DNA of 64,000 bases. Source: Zea mays (lineage: Eukaryota > Streptophyta > Magnoliopsida > Poales > Poaceae). This document shows, piece by piece, positions 22,755-34,526 of this stretch. The DNA lies in contig NC_050099.1 in the NCBI RefSeq assembly GCF_902167145.1, positions 63,382,942 through 63,446,941 of the forward strand. Direction: 5' to 3'. The notes beneath the pieces are model-generated. The model searched no databases. It worked only from the letters and a program-made list of their open reading frames with translations, and had not been told where the DNA came from. The translations under genes were made by a program, and so were the position numbers. How positions within the stretch are numbered: position 1 is the first letter of the stretch; each line of letters starts with the position of its first letter.

Positions 22755-22983
22755 AAGCAAAAGGGGTGAGAATAGAATTAATATGACCAGCAAGTAATGA
22801 ATCATAAATAAATGAAGGATCAGAATAAAACATAATTTTCAGCAAGGTATAATATGTAGTAGAACATAGGTTTGGTCAGTAGGACCAACTTTTGAAGGGA
22901 TATCAAAGTCAAGGAAGAGACAGAGGTCTATAGTCCTTAGAACGACCATTCTACTCTAGGTTAGCGGTCCTACAGTCAGCACG

Positions 22984-22995
22984 GCTTTGATACCA
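22984..22995 (-). other. Primer-binding site of E2
   Basis: TGGTATCAAAGC on the minus strand lies four bases inside the 5' LTR. It matches the initiator-Met type site with one change. Confidence 0.85.
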
Positions 22996-25232
22996 CTTAT
23001 GTCACACCCGGTTTTAGAAGGCAAACCGAATGCGAACCATGTACGTGCCAGGATCAGTTATTCACGTACACAGCAGTTACATAACATGGACATCATCACA
23101 CAGTGCTCAAAATAGTATTAATAAGGGAAATAGTCGATTACATCATACGTCTGAGACGTCCATATAGTTCTTACAATAAATCAAAGTGCGGAAAAGAAAC
23201 GTAGATAACGCGGCCTTCACAGGCAGCCGACTGGGGGTTGCCGCTAACCCACACCTAGAACTCGTCGTAGTCTTGGAACTCCTGGAAGTCTCCTTCCACA
23301 GCTTCATCTTCGCCTGAGCAGTGGTTGCAATGCTGACAACCTGGGGGGGGGGGGGTTTGGTGTGTAGAGCAAGGGTGAGTACACATCAACATACTCAGCA
23401 AGTATCCTGTTTGGATGTAGTGGACTAGCTTTATGTGGGGATAAGTCAAGCAGTTGCTTTTAGTTGGTCAGATTATTATTTACTAGTAGAAAGCCAAGTT
23501 TTAGCATTAACCCAAGTTATTAACCCGATGTACCCTTTCCAAACGGAAAGAATACCACTTACCAATACCATAATCATAACCAGAACCATCAATCTCATAA
23601 CCACCTGTACCACAATGTCTCTGATCAAGTACCACTAATCACTGGAGCTCCCTTGGCCGCTCATAACCGTGAGCACGGCTGATATATCAGTTTCATAACA
23701 CTCTGCAGAGGTTGTGCACTTTACCCACAAGCCGTGATTCCCTCTTGCCTCGGGCCGATCAAACCCTTAAACACTACCAAGGTGAATAGGCAGGGTTTCA
23801 CTACGTAGCCTTTACAAAGATTCCCCGGGACTGTAGCCACCCGTTAGGTTTCCTAAATGCACCGCACTCCTCCCCAAGGGGCGAACCCAAACTTGGCAGA
23901 GCGAGCCGCATACACCGAGCCCCATTGACGGCACGACGGCTAAGTGAACTACATCCCGGATCCTCTAATTATTCAGCTAAGGGCACCCCATTCCACCCTC
24001 ATGGTTGCACTGTTTTCCCGGGCGGTCATCCATAGAACAGGTCCTTACGGAGAGGCACTCGAGAAACCGCTCGAGTCCCCTTGAAAACCACAAGTATGAT
24101 CATAAAGAAGAACGGGAAAACAGCGTATCATAGATAACCACATCATGTTCATTGATTAGAGTTGAGCAATAGCATAAAGCTAAACAGTAATAATCCAACC
24201 CAGATAGGTAAACAAGGACATGGATAACAAAAGCTAGTCAATCCTTAGGCATAAATGTGTAAGCGGGAGGTGAATTAAATAATGAATAGGACAGAGATAG
24301 GTCAAAGGACACTTGCCTCCACCAACCGACTGCTGCTCAGGGGCTTCTCCTGCGAATTCCTCGGGCTCTTCGACCGAATCGTTCTCTATGCGAGCGCAAA
24401 CATACATACATCCATCCACATATTTAATACAAAAGAACAGTACACCATACAAGATAACAAATAAAGCGAATATGCATCAAGTATGACATTCGATATCGCA
24501 TTTGTTATGGTTAGAAAGAAACAGGAAAGGGTCTCGCAGGGGGTTAAATCTTATGCACTAATGACACAATTGGTTTTTAACAAAATAATTCTGTTATATA
24601 TATTTATATATACTAATGGAAACCTAATCACTTTTAGTTGATCAACATTGCACAGGGTAAACAATTAACTACGTGAATCAATAGCATAACGGAATTTTAA
24701 ATTAAACTTCCTATTTTCCCATAGCATGAACAGTGATTAGCCTACTTAAAATACAGTAATTATAATCACAGAAAGTAAATAAAATAAAATAAAAAATAAA
24801 AAAAAACAGAGGGGGGGCGGTTGAACCGGCCCTAGGGGCGGTTGAACCGGCCCGGGGGCAGGCGGCCGAGCTGGGGCGGCCGAGCGCGGGGGGCGGCCGA
24901 GCTGGGGCCGGGGGCGGCTGAGCCGGGGCCGAGGCCGGCTGAACCGGCCCGGGACAGGGGGGCGCGGCCAGGGGGCCAGGCGGCCGGGGCGCGGGCTAGG
25001 GGCGGCTGGCGGCCGGGCGGGGCGCGGCTGGGGGCGGCCAGCGGCCGGGCCAGGGCGGCCAGGGGAGCGGCCGGGGCGGGCCAGCGGCGGCCGGGGCCGG
25101 CTGGGCGCGGCCGAGGGCCGGCCAGCGGCGGCCAGGGGCCACGGCGGGGCTGGGGCGGCTGCCGGCGCGGCCAGGGGGCGCGCGGGGGTGGGGAGAGAAG
25201 AGGGGAGGGAGGAGAGGGAGGAGGGGGAGGGG

Positions 25233-25241
25233 GCTCACCGG
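25233..25241 (-). promoter_or_regulatory. Splice-donor-like site in E2 5' LTR leader
   Basis: The minus-strand CCG|GTGAGC has the exon ending at 25239. It lies about 380 bp downstream of the expected transcription start. E1 has CCG|GTAAG at the equivalent place. Confidence 0.5.
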
Positions 25242-25646
25242 CGGGGATCGACGGCGAGGGGCGGCCGGCGGCAGGGGGCGGCGCGGCGGCCTAGGGTAGG
25301 GGGCAGGGGCGGCGGCGGCTTAGGGCAGGGGTAGGGGCGGCGCTAGGGAGAGAATGAGAGAAAATGAGAGGGAGAGGGAGAGGGTTTGGGGAAAAAGGGG
25401 AGGTGGGGGGGCGGCTTGGGCCAATTGGGCCCAAGGGGGGGGCGCCAGGGGGCGGCTGGGCCGGCCGGGGTCGGCCCAGGGCGCGGGAGAGAGAGAGAAA
25501 GGGGAGAGAGAAAGAGAGAGAAAGAAAGATAAAAGATTTTCCGCTTGTTCTCGAAATCCGATCTTTTAGATGAATGCGATTGCACTTTCAAACAACCAAA
25601 AATGCAAGGGCGGCATGGTGCATCAAACAACATAAAGTATTTAGGG

Positions 25647-25654
25647 TTTTTATA
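25647..25654 (-). promoter_or_regulatory. TATA box of the E2 5' LTR
   Basis: TATAAAAA on the minus strand; it should set the start of the element transcript near 25620. Confidence 0.7.
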
Positions 25655-25798
25655 CATACGGGAATTCCAAACCGAATCCCGCTAAACTTTGAAAAAGGTC
25701 AAGGTTTAGCGAGGGGAAAAAGAAAAAGAAAAGGTAACGCCCGAATTTTGGCGAGTAAAGAAAGAAAAAATTCAACTGCAAAAATTCGGGGCGTTACA

Positions 25799-25803
25799 CT
25801 ATT
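25799..25803 (+). repeat. Target-site duplication of E2, right copy
   Basis: CTATT follows the E2 end GCGTTACA; the E1 LTR resumes from here. Confidence 0.95.
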
Positions 25804-28218
25804 CTAGCATGTTTTAAGAATTTGAGGCTTAAAATATAAAGGCTATGCTTTAAACAAAAATAGCAAGAGTGGTGTAAAATGGGCCACTTACACTACATCT
25901 CCAAATTAAGGGTGGGTTCTGCCCTAAAGGTTATTTTTGCTAGCATCTAACAGTAATAATAGGCTTCTGTGCCAAAAATCACAGAAAGCTAAGGGGTGGT
26001 TATTTAGTTATGATTTTCCAAAGTTTAATGCCTAAAAGGCACTTTCTACTACATGGTTATTTGAAAAATGTCAAACAGCAGATTTCATATTTTTCTTAAG
26101 TTCTTAATAACAAAACATTTACTATCCCAAGGGTGGGGGTGTTTTCACCTTGGGGTTATTTTTGTAGGGTCTTTCTAAGTTTTCCTTGTTTTATTTAAGT
26201 AAAAGGTATCCCACTTATTTTATACTAAACCAGGGTATGATAGATTTTTTCAGTGAACTACATTGAATAAGTACCTTAACAAAAATAGGGGTGCCCTCTG
26301 GTTCATTATTCACATTACCTTTTCTATTTTTCTTAACCTTAAGCATATTATAAAATAAGGGGTAAAAACTAACTTAATGGAGTGGACAGAGAGGTTTAAC
26401 ATTTTTAAACAGGTCAGTAGGTAGATATACACTTCTCCAAATTTTTCTAACCCTAGTCAAATAGCACAACTATTTTTCTTTCTATTATTGAGCTTTTGGC
26501 TAAAACTATAAGTAAATCAAAACCTTAAAGTTTTCTATAGTTCATAGGGGGTTTTATATTTTTCTTAAGTGGGTTACATTAATTAGAGTCTGACAAAATT
26601 GGTTTGACCAAATTTGGATGAACTAAACAGAAGTTATGAATTTTTTAAAGTCTCTGTTCAAATTAAAAACATATTTAATAAGAGTTTCCTGGAAAAACAG
26701 TTTACACTGAGGTCCCTGGGTTTAAACTAAATCAATCCTCGCAGTTCTACCCTTGCGCCACTATTCCCCTGGGTCGCTGACAGTTCAAAAAGCCCCCTGA
26801 CCTTTTCTTCCTCTCACCCGCAGTCCTTCCCCCAATGTAAACAGTACCCGCGGGAAAGAAAAGGGTGGCGCGGCTTACCGGCGGCGAGATAGGTCCGGCG
26901 AAGGGCAGGGTTGGCTCGGGGAGGCTCTGGCGGTCACAGCGAGGTGCGGCTTGACGGCGGGGATGGCCGGAATCGCTCGGTCCACGAACGCAGGCGGGTG
27001 TTCTCGTCGGCGGCGAGTGTACCGGCCAAACCACGGCGATCTGGTTCAACCCAAGGGCACGGTGAGCTTCCTGGGGTGATGTATAGGCTATCTGTGCAGT
27101 GAATCGAGAAATGACTCAGTGATTTACCCGGTCCACGCACTCCGGCGGGGTTGAGAGCTCCGGCGACCATGGACTGGCCTCTCCGGCGAAGCAGGCATCG
27201 ATTCCTCGCTCAGGGAGCCTCACTGAGCAGTGCACACTCGTCTCCGAGGGTTGGATGGGGCTGGGGAAAGCTGGACTGGCCGGTCTACGGCGGCAGTGGC
27301 TCGGGTGGCCGCGGACACGCCGCGCACGGGCAAACGGCGGTGAACTGAGCTCCGGTGAAGTTTAAGCGTGCGCGGAAGAGTGTAGCCGACGCCTGGGTGG
27401 GCTTTATAGGCGCGGGCGCGGGACAGGGCGCCGGCTGGCCGTTGGCGCGACGCGGGGCGCGCGCGGGCGTGCTCTGGCGCACACAGAGCGCGTCGAACAC
27501 GTGGAGCTTTCAATCTGCTCGTGTTCCACAGCTCACCCAAGTCGCAAACGTGCGAATCTTGGCAAAAATCCGGCGCGAGTCTTTTCCTGGAACCTAGGGC
27601 TGTCTCTCATCCGTGAGCTGCCATGGCAGATATGGCCTAGGTAGGGAGATCTCTGATCGCCAAATCGGGTGTGTCACACTGCCCACTTCGCGACAAAAAC
27701 CATGCCAAGGCATGTCAAACGTCCAAGTCTCGGGCTCAACTTTTTCCAGTGGGTGCCTTGGGTGGTATGCCACATTTTTGGTATAGGACATAGGTGGATT
27801 TGGTGCCAGCTTTGAGGTGAACACGACTGATCTAAATTTGGTCTCTCTCCACTTGGAGATTTGATTTGGGGTTTCTCCAGGGGTCTTTTTGCAATATTTC
27901 TTCCCCCTAATTGTGGATTATAAGGTTACTTAAGGTTTGGGTAAAGATTACTCATGTTTTGCACCTTTGCTCACTCTCCTTTCCCTCTTATCTAGGGTTT
28001 TGGGAGATAGGGTTTAAGAGAGGTCTAGGGTTCTTCTCCCCTCTTATCCAAGGTAGTAAGTGTGCAAGGATTAGAGTAATGCTTCTTAGGTCATTGACAA
28101 CTTTGATTAACACATGATTTCCAAAGTTCTTATGTATTGCCTTAAGCCTCTACCACATATGATCACAGTCCTTAGTGCCAAGGTGTGCTCTAGCCATGGT
28201 AACACCTGGGGTGTTACA
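25804..28218 (-). repeat. 3' LTR of E1, second segment
   Basis: This is the inner part of the left LTR, matching 36415-38865. It includes the TATA box copy at 27402-27408. The right LTR carries about 40 extra bases near 38440 compared with about 27830 here. It has no gene content. Confidence 0.95.
27402..27408 (-). promoter_or_regulatory. TATA box in E1 3' LTR
   Basis: TATAAAG on the minus strand within GCCTATAAAGCCC; the 5' LTR copy is at 38009-38015. Confidence 0.65.
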
Positions 28219-28231
28219 GCCCTCCCCCCTT
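28219..28231 (-). other. Polypurine tract of E1
   Basis: The minus-strand AAGGGGGGAGGGC is adjacent to the 3' LTR end. Confidence 0.85.
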
Positions 28232-28467
28232 AAAGGAATCTCGTCCCGAGATTTTAGGTAGAGTCCCTTGGGGGTGCTTGAAGGTGTGTTGGTGCTATTC
28301 TTTCTTTATACTCGAGTTTCTCTTGTTAACTGCTCTTCGAATGTCATTCTCTTTGCAACTTCAGAAGGAAGCCCTTCTTAAGTTAAATCCACAACTTAGA
28401 CTATCCTTGTTATCTAAGTTTTTCTTATAATTGAATTCAAAGGGCAGGTGGGGGTGGGGTTTTGGGG

Positions 28468-31400
28468 TTACGTACCGACTCCTTTGGGTAGAAAGTCGGG
28501 GAAGCGAGAGCGTAGAAAATCCTCAGTCTCCCATGTAGCTTCTTCTGCGGGATGGTGACTCCACTGAACCTTATACATTCTGACCGACCTTGCCCGAGTT
28601 GATCTCTCCTTTTGATCTAATACCTTGACGGGGTACTCTTGGTAGGACAAGTCTGGTTCTATCTCAATGTCTGGTTCTGGCAGTACTTCAGTGGGTAGGC
28701 GAACACATTTCCGCAGCTGAGATACATGGAACACATTGTGAACTGCTGACATGTGAGGTGGCAATTCCAATTGATAGGCTACAGGTCCACAACTTGCTTT
28801 GATCGCATAGGGCCCAATGTAGCGAGGAGCTAACTTGCCCTTGATCCCGAATCTCTGGACACCCTTGGTTGGTGATACCTTGAGATAAACATGATCTCCC
28901 ACCTCAAACTGTAGAGGCTTCCGCCTCTTGTCATGATAGCTCTTTTGCCTGGCCTGAGCAGCTTCTAAGTTCTTGGTAATAACCTTGACCTTTGCCTCTG
29001 CCTCAAGTACCAAGTCTGGCCCAAAAATTTCCCTCTCTCCTGCTTGAGACCAATTCAGTGGGGTCCTACACCTTCTCCCATATAAGGCTTCAAAAGGTGC
29101 CATCTTCAGACTGGACTGATAGCTGTTATTGTAAGAAAACTCTGCCAAAGACAGACACTTGTCCCAATCCTTCCCGTAGTGTAGTGCACATGCTCGCAAC
29201 ATGTCTTCCAAAATCTGATTCACCCTTTCTGTCTGGCCATCTGTTTGGGGATGGTATGCTGAGCTTCGGATTACTTGGGTCCCAAGTGATTCTTGCAACT
29301 TCTCCCAAAAGCGTGCCACAAACAGTGCTCCTCTGTCAGATATAATGGTCTTTGGAATACCATGCAATCGCACTATTTGATCAACGTAAATTTCTGCGTA
29401 CTTCTCTGTCTTGTGGGTGGTGTGCACTGGCAAGAAATGAGCGGTCTTGGTCAACCTGTCCACGATAACCCAAACGGAATCATGGTGCCTGGAGGTATTG
29501 GGCAATCCTACGATAAAATCCATGCAAATGTCCTCCCATTTCTAAGATGGTATGGGAAGGGGTTGCAAAGGGTCTGCTGCCTTTAAGTGACTGGCCTTGA
29601 TTCTCTGGCAGGTGTCACACTCGGATATGTACTTGGCAATTTCCCTCTTCATTCTGGTCCACCAATATAAAGTTCTGAGATCATGGTACATCTTGTTGCT
29701 ACCAGGGTGCATGGAGAATTTGGAAAGGTGAGCTTCATCTAGTATCTTCTTTCTGAGCTCAGGGTCCTTGGGAACAACTAATCGGTCTCCAAACCATAGA
29801 ATTCCCTTGCTGTCCTGACGGAAGCATTTGTATTTCTCTGCCTTTTGCTTGACCATTTCCTTAATCATTTGAACACCCTTATCCTCAATCTGTGCCCTCA
29901 CTATTTGCTCTTGCAATGTGGGTTCCACCAAGATATAACTTAATTCACCGGAAGGAACAACTTCCAGGTTCAGCTTGCACAACTCATCGCACAGGGTGGT
30001 AACTCTTGTATCTATGCTTATACAATTGCACTGGGCCTTTCTGCTCAAGGCATCTGCCACAACATTAGCTTTGCCAGGATGGTAATGCACTTCCAAATCA
30101 TAGTCCTTGATTAATTCCAACCATCTCCTCTGCCTCATGTTCAGATCTGCCTGAGTGAAAATGTATTTGAGACTCTTGTGATCAGTGTAGATGTTACAGT
30201 GAGCTCCCATCAAGTAATGTCTCCATATCTTAAGAGCATGAACCACAGCTGCCAACTCCAGGTCATGTGTAGGGTAGTTCTGCTCATGGGGCCTGAGAGC
30301 TCGGGAAGCATAAGCAATGACTCTGTTCTCTTGCATCAAGACACATCCCAATCCTGTACCAGAAGCATCACAATAAACTTCAAATGGCTTGGTGTTGTCA
30401 GGTTGAGCTAGCACTGGGGCTGTTGTCAAATGCTGCCTCAAAGTATGAAAGGCATCTTCACACTTTTGGCTCCAAACATACTTGACTCCTTTCTTCAACA
30501 GTTCAGTCATTGGTTTGGCAATCCTGGAGAAATCCGAAATAAATCGTCGATAATACTCTACCAAACCCAGAAAACTTCGAATCTGCCTCACTGTAGTCGG
30601 GGGTTTCCAATCCATCACCTCCTGCACCTTCTCAGGATCAACGGATATCCCATCCTGAGAAATTGTGTGACCCAAGAATTTAATCTCCTTCAGCCAGAAT
30701 TCACATTTAGACAACTTAGCATAAAGACGATGTTCGCGCAATCGTTGGAGCACGATGTGCAGGTGCTCAGTATGTTCGTCTTCATTCTTGGAATAGACCA
30801 GAATATCATCAATGAAAACGACCACGAACTTATCCAATTCTGGCATAAACACTGAGTTCATCAGGTACATGAAATAAGCCGGGGCATTGGTCAGCCCAAA
30901 AGACATTACCAAAAACTCATATAGCCCATATCTGGTAGAGAAAGCTGTCTTGGGAATATCACTGGCACGGATCTTGATCTGATGGTAACCTGAGCGAAGG
31001 TCTATCTTGGAGAATACCTTGGCTCCCACTAACTGATCAAACAGAACATCAATACGGGGCAGCGGGTACTTGTTCTTGATAGTCACCGCATTGAGAGGGC
31101 GGTAGTCAACACACATCCTCAAACTCTCATCCTTTTTTTTCACAAATAAAGCTGGGCATCCCCATGGTGAAGTACTTGGGCGAATAAACCCCTTGTCTAA
31201 CAACTCTTGCAATTGCTTTTTCAGTTCTGCCAATTCCGCGGGAGGCATCCTATAGGGTCTCTTGGAGATAGGAGCAGTCCCGGGCTGCAATTCGATGGCG
31301 AACTCAATATCTCGGTCAGGTGGCATTCCTGGCAATTCATCCGGAAAAACATCCGAGTAGTCACGGACCACTGGGATCTTTCCCACTGGGGACTCTATCA

Positions 31401-32886
31401 TAACAAAGGCACAAGAACGGGTGCATCCCTGGCCAGGTAAATATAAAACAGTCTCGCCATAAGCAGGGGAATGAATTTCAATGGCCCTGGCTGCAATATC
31501 CAATACTGTCTGATGCCTGGTCAACCAGTCAGCTCCCAATATAATATCCACGCTATCCAATCCTAAGATGAGAAGGGTGGTTCTAATCACAAGGCTACCA
31601 AATTTTATAGGCACTTGCCTGTTGATTTGATAAGTAGCAACCCTGCCTCCTGGTGTTGAAATTGTAATGCCCCCATCGGTGTGGTGAAAGGGCAACTGGC
31701 ACTTGGCACTAAATTTGGTACTGATAAAACTATGCGATGCACCAGAATCAAATAGAACAATGGCAGGATAATTTAAAACTGTAAAGATACCAGTCATGAC
31801 GGGTGCTCCCTCGGGAATGTCAGCCATGGTGGTGAAGTTCAGCCTGCCTTGCCTTACTTGCACCCTTTGCCTCTTGCCTTGGTTCTGATTAACATTCTGC
31901 ACCTGCTTCTGCTGGTTCCTAGGGCAATTCTTGGCGTAGTGTCCGGTGTTGCCACATGTGAAGCACATGTTGTCATTTGCTTGGCGGTACTGCTGCTGCT
32001 GCTGATTGTTCCTCTGAGCTGGAAACTGGGCGCGGTTGGGTGTCTGCTGCTGCTGTTGTGGTCGGATCACCCATCGCCCTTGCTGCTGCTGTGGTCCCCT
32101 GTTCTGAGTGTCGGACACAATCCTGAAGCGCTGTGTCTGAGCTGAGGGTCCTGCCACAGGGGTCTTCCTCTTCTTCTCTGCCTGTCGAGCTGTAATGAAG
32201 TCCTCCTGGGAGATAGCCATGTTGACCAACTCATTGTAGCTGTTGGCCCTAACGGTGTTGAGACGGTCACGGAGCTTAGTGCTGAGCCCCCTCCTGAACT
32301 TGTCTCTCTTCTTCTCATCCGTGTCTGTGTGATATCCAGCATACTGGCACAAGTCATTAAAAGCCTGGGCATACTGCAACATTGTCCTGTTGCCCTGAGT
32401 GAGTGCCAAAAACTCATTGAGCTTCCGGTCCATAATCTCGGCTGGTATATGGTGTCCCCTGAAAGCTGCCTTGAACTCCCTCCATTCCACCTCTCGATCC
32501 TCTGGCTGCATGGCAAGAAAATGATCCCATCAAGTCCTTGCGGGTCCGCGAAGCTGCTGGGTGGCGAACCTGACTTTAGTGACCTCAGAACAAGCTCCAT
32601 GGAGTAGTGGGAATTTTGATTCCACCACTCGCAACCACACATCTGCATCAAGTGGATCCTCTGCCCTTGTAAACAATGGTGGCTGGGTGCTGAGGAACTC
32701 CTAGTAGGTAGCTGCCGCGGGGTGACGCTGATGGTCTCCACCACCATAGTGCTGAGGTGGTGGCTGACGCTGAGCTAGCTGCCTCAAGATCTCGTTCTGC
32801 TGAGCCATCAGCTCCTGCAGAGTGGGAGGCGGTGGCGGCGGCGGAGGAACGCGCTCATTCTGGCCACGACGCTGCCTCCCGGCCAT
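28468..32886 (-). pseudogene. gag-pol of E1, single frame with three stops
   Basis: The start is the ATG at 32884-32886 (MAGRQRRGQ), after a minus-strand TTTTTCAG. One frame runs 4.4 kb with stops at about 32701-32703 (TAG), in the WW motif of the gag domain near 32545 (TGA replacing Trp) and at 29542-29544 (TAG replacing Trp just before the integrase core). Gag ([14 protein letters not shown]) is followed by a CCHC knuckle ([14 protein letters not shown]). The protease has [10 protein letters not shown]. The reverse transcriptase has [10 protein letters not shown]. RNase H has [10 protein letters not shown]. The integrase has SDRGALF and [14 protein letters not shown]. The chromodomain-like tail has SVRMYKVQWSHHPAEEATWE. 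The stops prevent a full polyprotein; otherwise the domains look intact. Confidence 0.93.
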
Positions 32887-32897
32887 CTGAAAAACCA
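32887..32897 (-). promoter_or_regulatory. Splice-acceptor-like site before E1 gag
   Basis: The minus-strand GTGGTTTTTCAG ends exactly at the gag ATG, like the E2 site. Confidence 0.5.
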
Positions 32898-33180
32898 CGC
32901 ATATACTTAACACCATATCTCCAAGTTCAAGATTTAATCGCGGCGAAAAGAGTCAAAAACAAAATGATAGACTCCAACTTCAACAAAAGGATTTAAAAGG
33001 GCATAAATTTTTCCTTCCAAATTTAAACTGATAACAGCATCCATCAAACATGCTTCCAAGAGAGTTTTATCGCGATTACATCAATTTTCCCAAAAAGACT
33101 CAACTCTATCTAGCCTAGTACCCCAAGGGTGCAAAAGCTAAGCTAGATGCGAGGAGTCCTACCATCACCAATATCTAACT

Positions 33181-34103
33181 CTATCCTGGACATCTAGTGA
33201 GTGAACGAGGCAACACTCGACTCGGGGGAAGGTGGTCTCCCTGAGCCAGCAGTGTCCACACTAGAGGCAGGCTCCTCTCCTCCCTCGATGTCGACGTCCT
33301 CGTTTGCCTCCTATCCTGGATTTCGTGATGATGCATATCCAAGTGCTCATTAGCCTCGGCAAGCTGGTGATGATGCATATCCAAGTGCTCATTAGCCTCG
33401 GCAAGCTGCTGCTGGGTGTTAATGAGCTGATCCTCGAGAACCTCGATGGTGTTCTCCCTGGTGCCCACCAATTCCTCCAACTCTTGGATATCAGTGGATA
33501 GCTGCTCCACCTGCAAGTCCTTCTCCACCATTTTAGTGGACAAATCCACCACCAGCTCCTCCCTGTTGTCCAAGGTAATCTTTGTTGCCTCCAATAGCGC
33601 CATCAGATGGGACATCGCCTCACCGCGCATCACTTGCAGACGGTACAGAGCATTCACGCACCGTACGGTCAAGTGCGTAGTCTGTCCTAGGTAGATGGCC
33701 CAGATATCCTTGGCATGCTCCACCCTATCCTTCCACATTGGGTCATCCTCCCTTTCGGCGGGGAACAAGCCAATGGGTGGGTAGCCAGCTCCAAAGGATG
33801 GAATCCGCAGAAAGTGGTCAATCCATGCAGAGCGATCGCCTCGATCGTGTCCTCAGCTCGGTATCCAAAAGACTCGGAGTCCAAAGAGCGCCAGCCTGGC
33901 TGCAGGGGATGAGGCTCCAAGGTCATCCTCACCCTACAACGGGGTACTCGGTGCTTCTCGAACTGCTGCACCGCGTACTGAGGGGGTGTCACGTATCCGG
34001 CCCCCTGAAGTACCTCCCACAAAATGCGGGGAAAGCCCTCTCGTGCAAGCCCGTCAGTGTGGGATAGTGCATTTCCGTCCTCTGAAGATCCGTGGGAAGT
34101 CAT
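33181..34103 (-). pseudogene. Extra upstream gene of E1 (relative of the E2 gene), frameshifted
   Basis: It occupies the same position and orientation as the E2 extra gene. The frame starts at the ATG 34101-34103 and runs to about 33750 with a strand-strand-strand-helix pattern (CRVRMTLEPH, WRSLDSES, AEDTIEAIALHGLTTFC). A one-base frame change near 33750-33770 is needed to continue into LFPAEREDDPMWKD and a long coiled coil (LEATKITLDNREELVVDL through ENTIEVLEDQLINTQQQ). The coil includes a duplicated 14-residue unit QLAEANEHLDMHHH, from a 42-bp tandem duplication near 33331-33414. The stop is at 33181. The length after joining would be about 300 residues, close to E2. No known family is recognised. 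Confidence 0.65.
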
Positions 34104-34118
34104 CTGTGTACGGTTAAG
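34104..34118 (-). promoter_or_regulatory. Splice-acceptor-like site before E1 extra gene
   Basis: The minus-strand TTAACCGTACACAG ends exactly at the ATG. A long T-rich stretch (34120-34160) lies upstream of it. Confidence 0.45.
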
Positions 34119-34514
34119 CGTAAGTAAAAGAAAAAGAATTATAAAAAGAACAAGAAAAATAAAACTCAGCCTTCCTCTAGAGAGAAAAAAATAAAAAGGT
34201 ACTGGGGACTTAGTTGGTTGTTATCTTGCTTTGAAGTCTTTACTCAATTATCCATTTGTTTAATTTAGAAATGCATTCATGCTCGTCCTGAACGACCTCA
34301 CCAGCATAAGGGGATAGGGAAAAAACTCCCATCCCTTAAGGTGGCCTATAGGGCCTAATCACTTAGCCACCTAGCTACCCTTCTATCACCCTAAGGCTTC
34401 ACGTCCTAGCTCTATCCTGCTCGTCCTACTATCTATCCAACATTGTTTCTATCAAGTTTTATTTTGGAAAAATGATGGTATTCACATTTTATTGATTCCT
34501 CTGTGGTGGTACAA

Positions 34515-34526
34515 GCTCCGATACCA
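34515..34526 (-). other. Primer-binding site of E1
   Basis: TGGTATCGGAGC on the minus strand lies two bases from the LTR, one base different from the usual initiator-Met site. Confidence 0.88.

Larger units (their letters stand above)
13913..25798 (-). mobile_element. E2: youngest, nearly intact chromovirus (Tekay/Del-like)
   Basis: E2 is a complete 11.9-kb element inside the E1 LTR. It has LTRs of 2795 and 2799 bp, a primer-binding site, an intact 337-codon extra gene, gag, pol with a chromodomain-like tail, and a polypurine tract. Between the LTRs I see three substitutions and two homopolymer-length changes. The only coding defect seen is one in-frame TAG between gag and pol. Confidence 0.97.
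23000..25798 (-). repeat. 5' LTR of E2
   Basis: This is 2799 bp, nearly identical to 13913-16707. It supplies the promoter (TATA at 25647-25654), a CT-rich leader and a donor-like site at 25238. Confidence 0.97.

Noticed and set aside
32067..32747. 226-residue frame overlapping E1 gag
   Set aside because: Shadow of the gag frame, which itself shows the gag domain and zinc knuckle.
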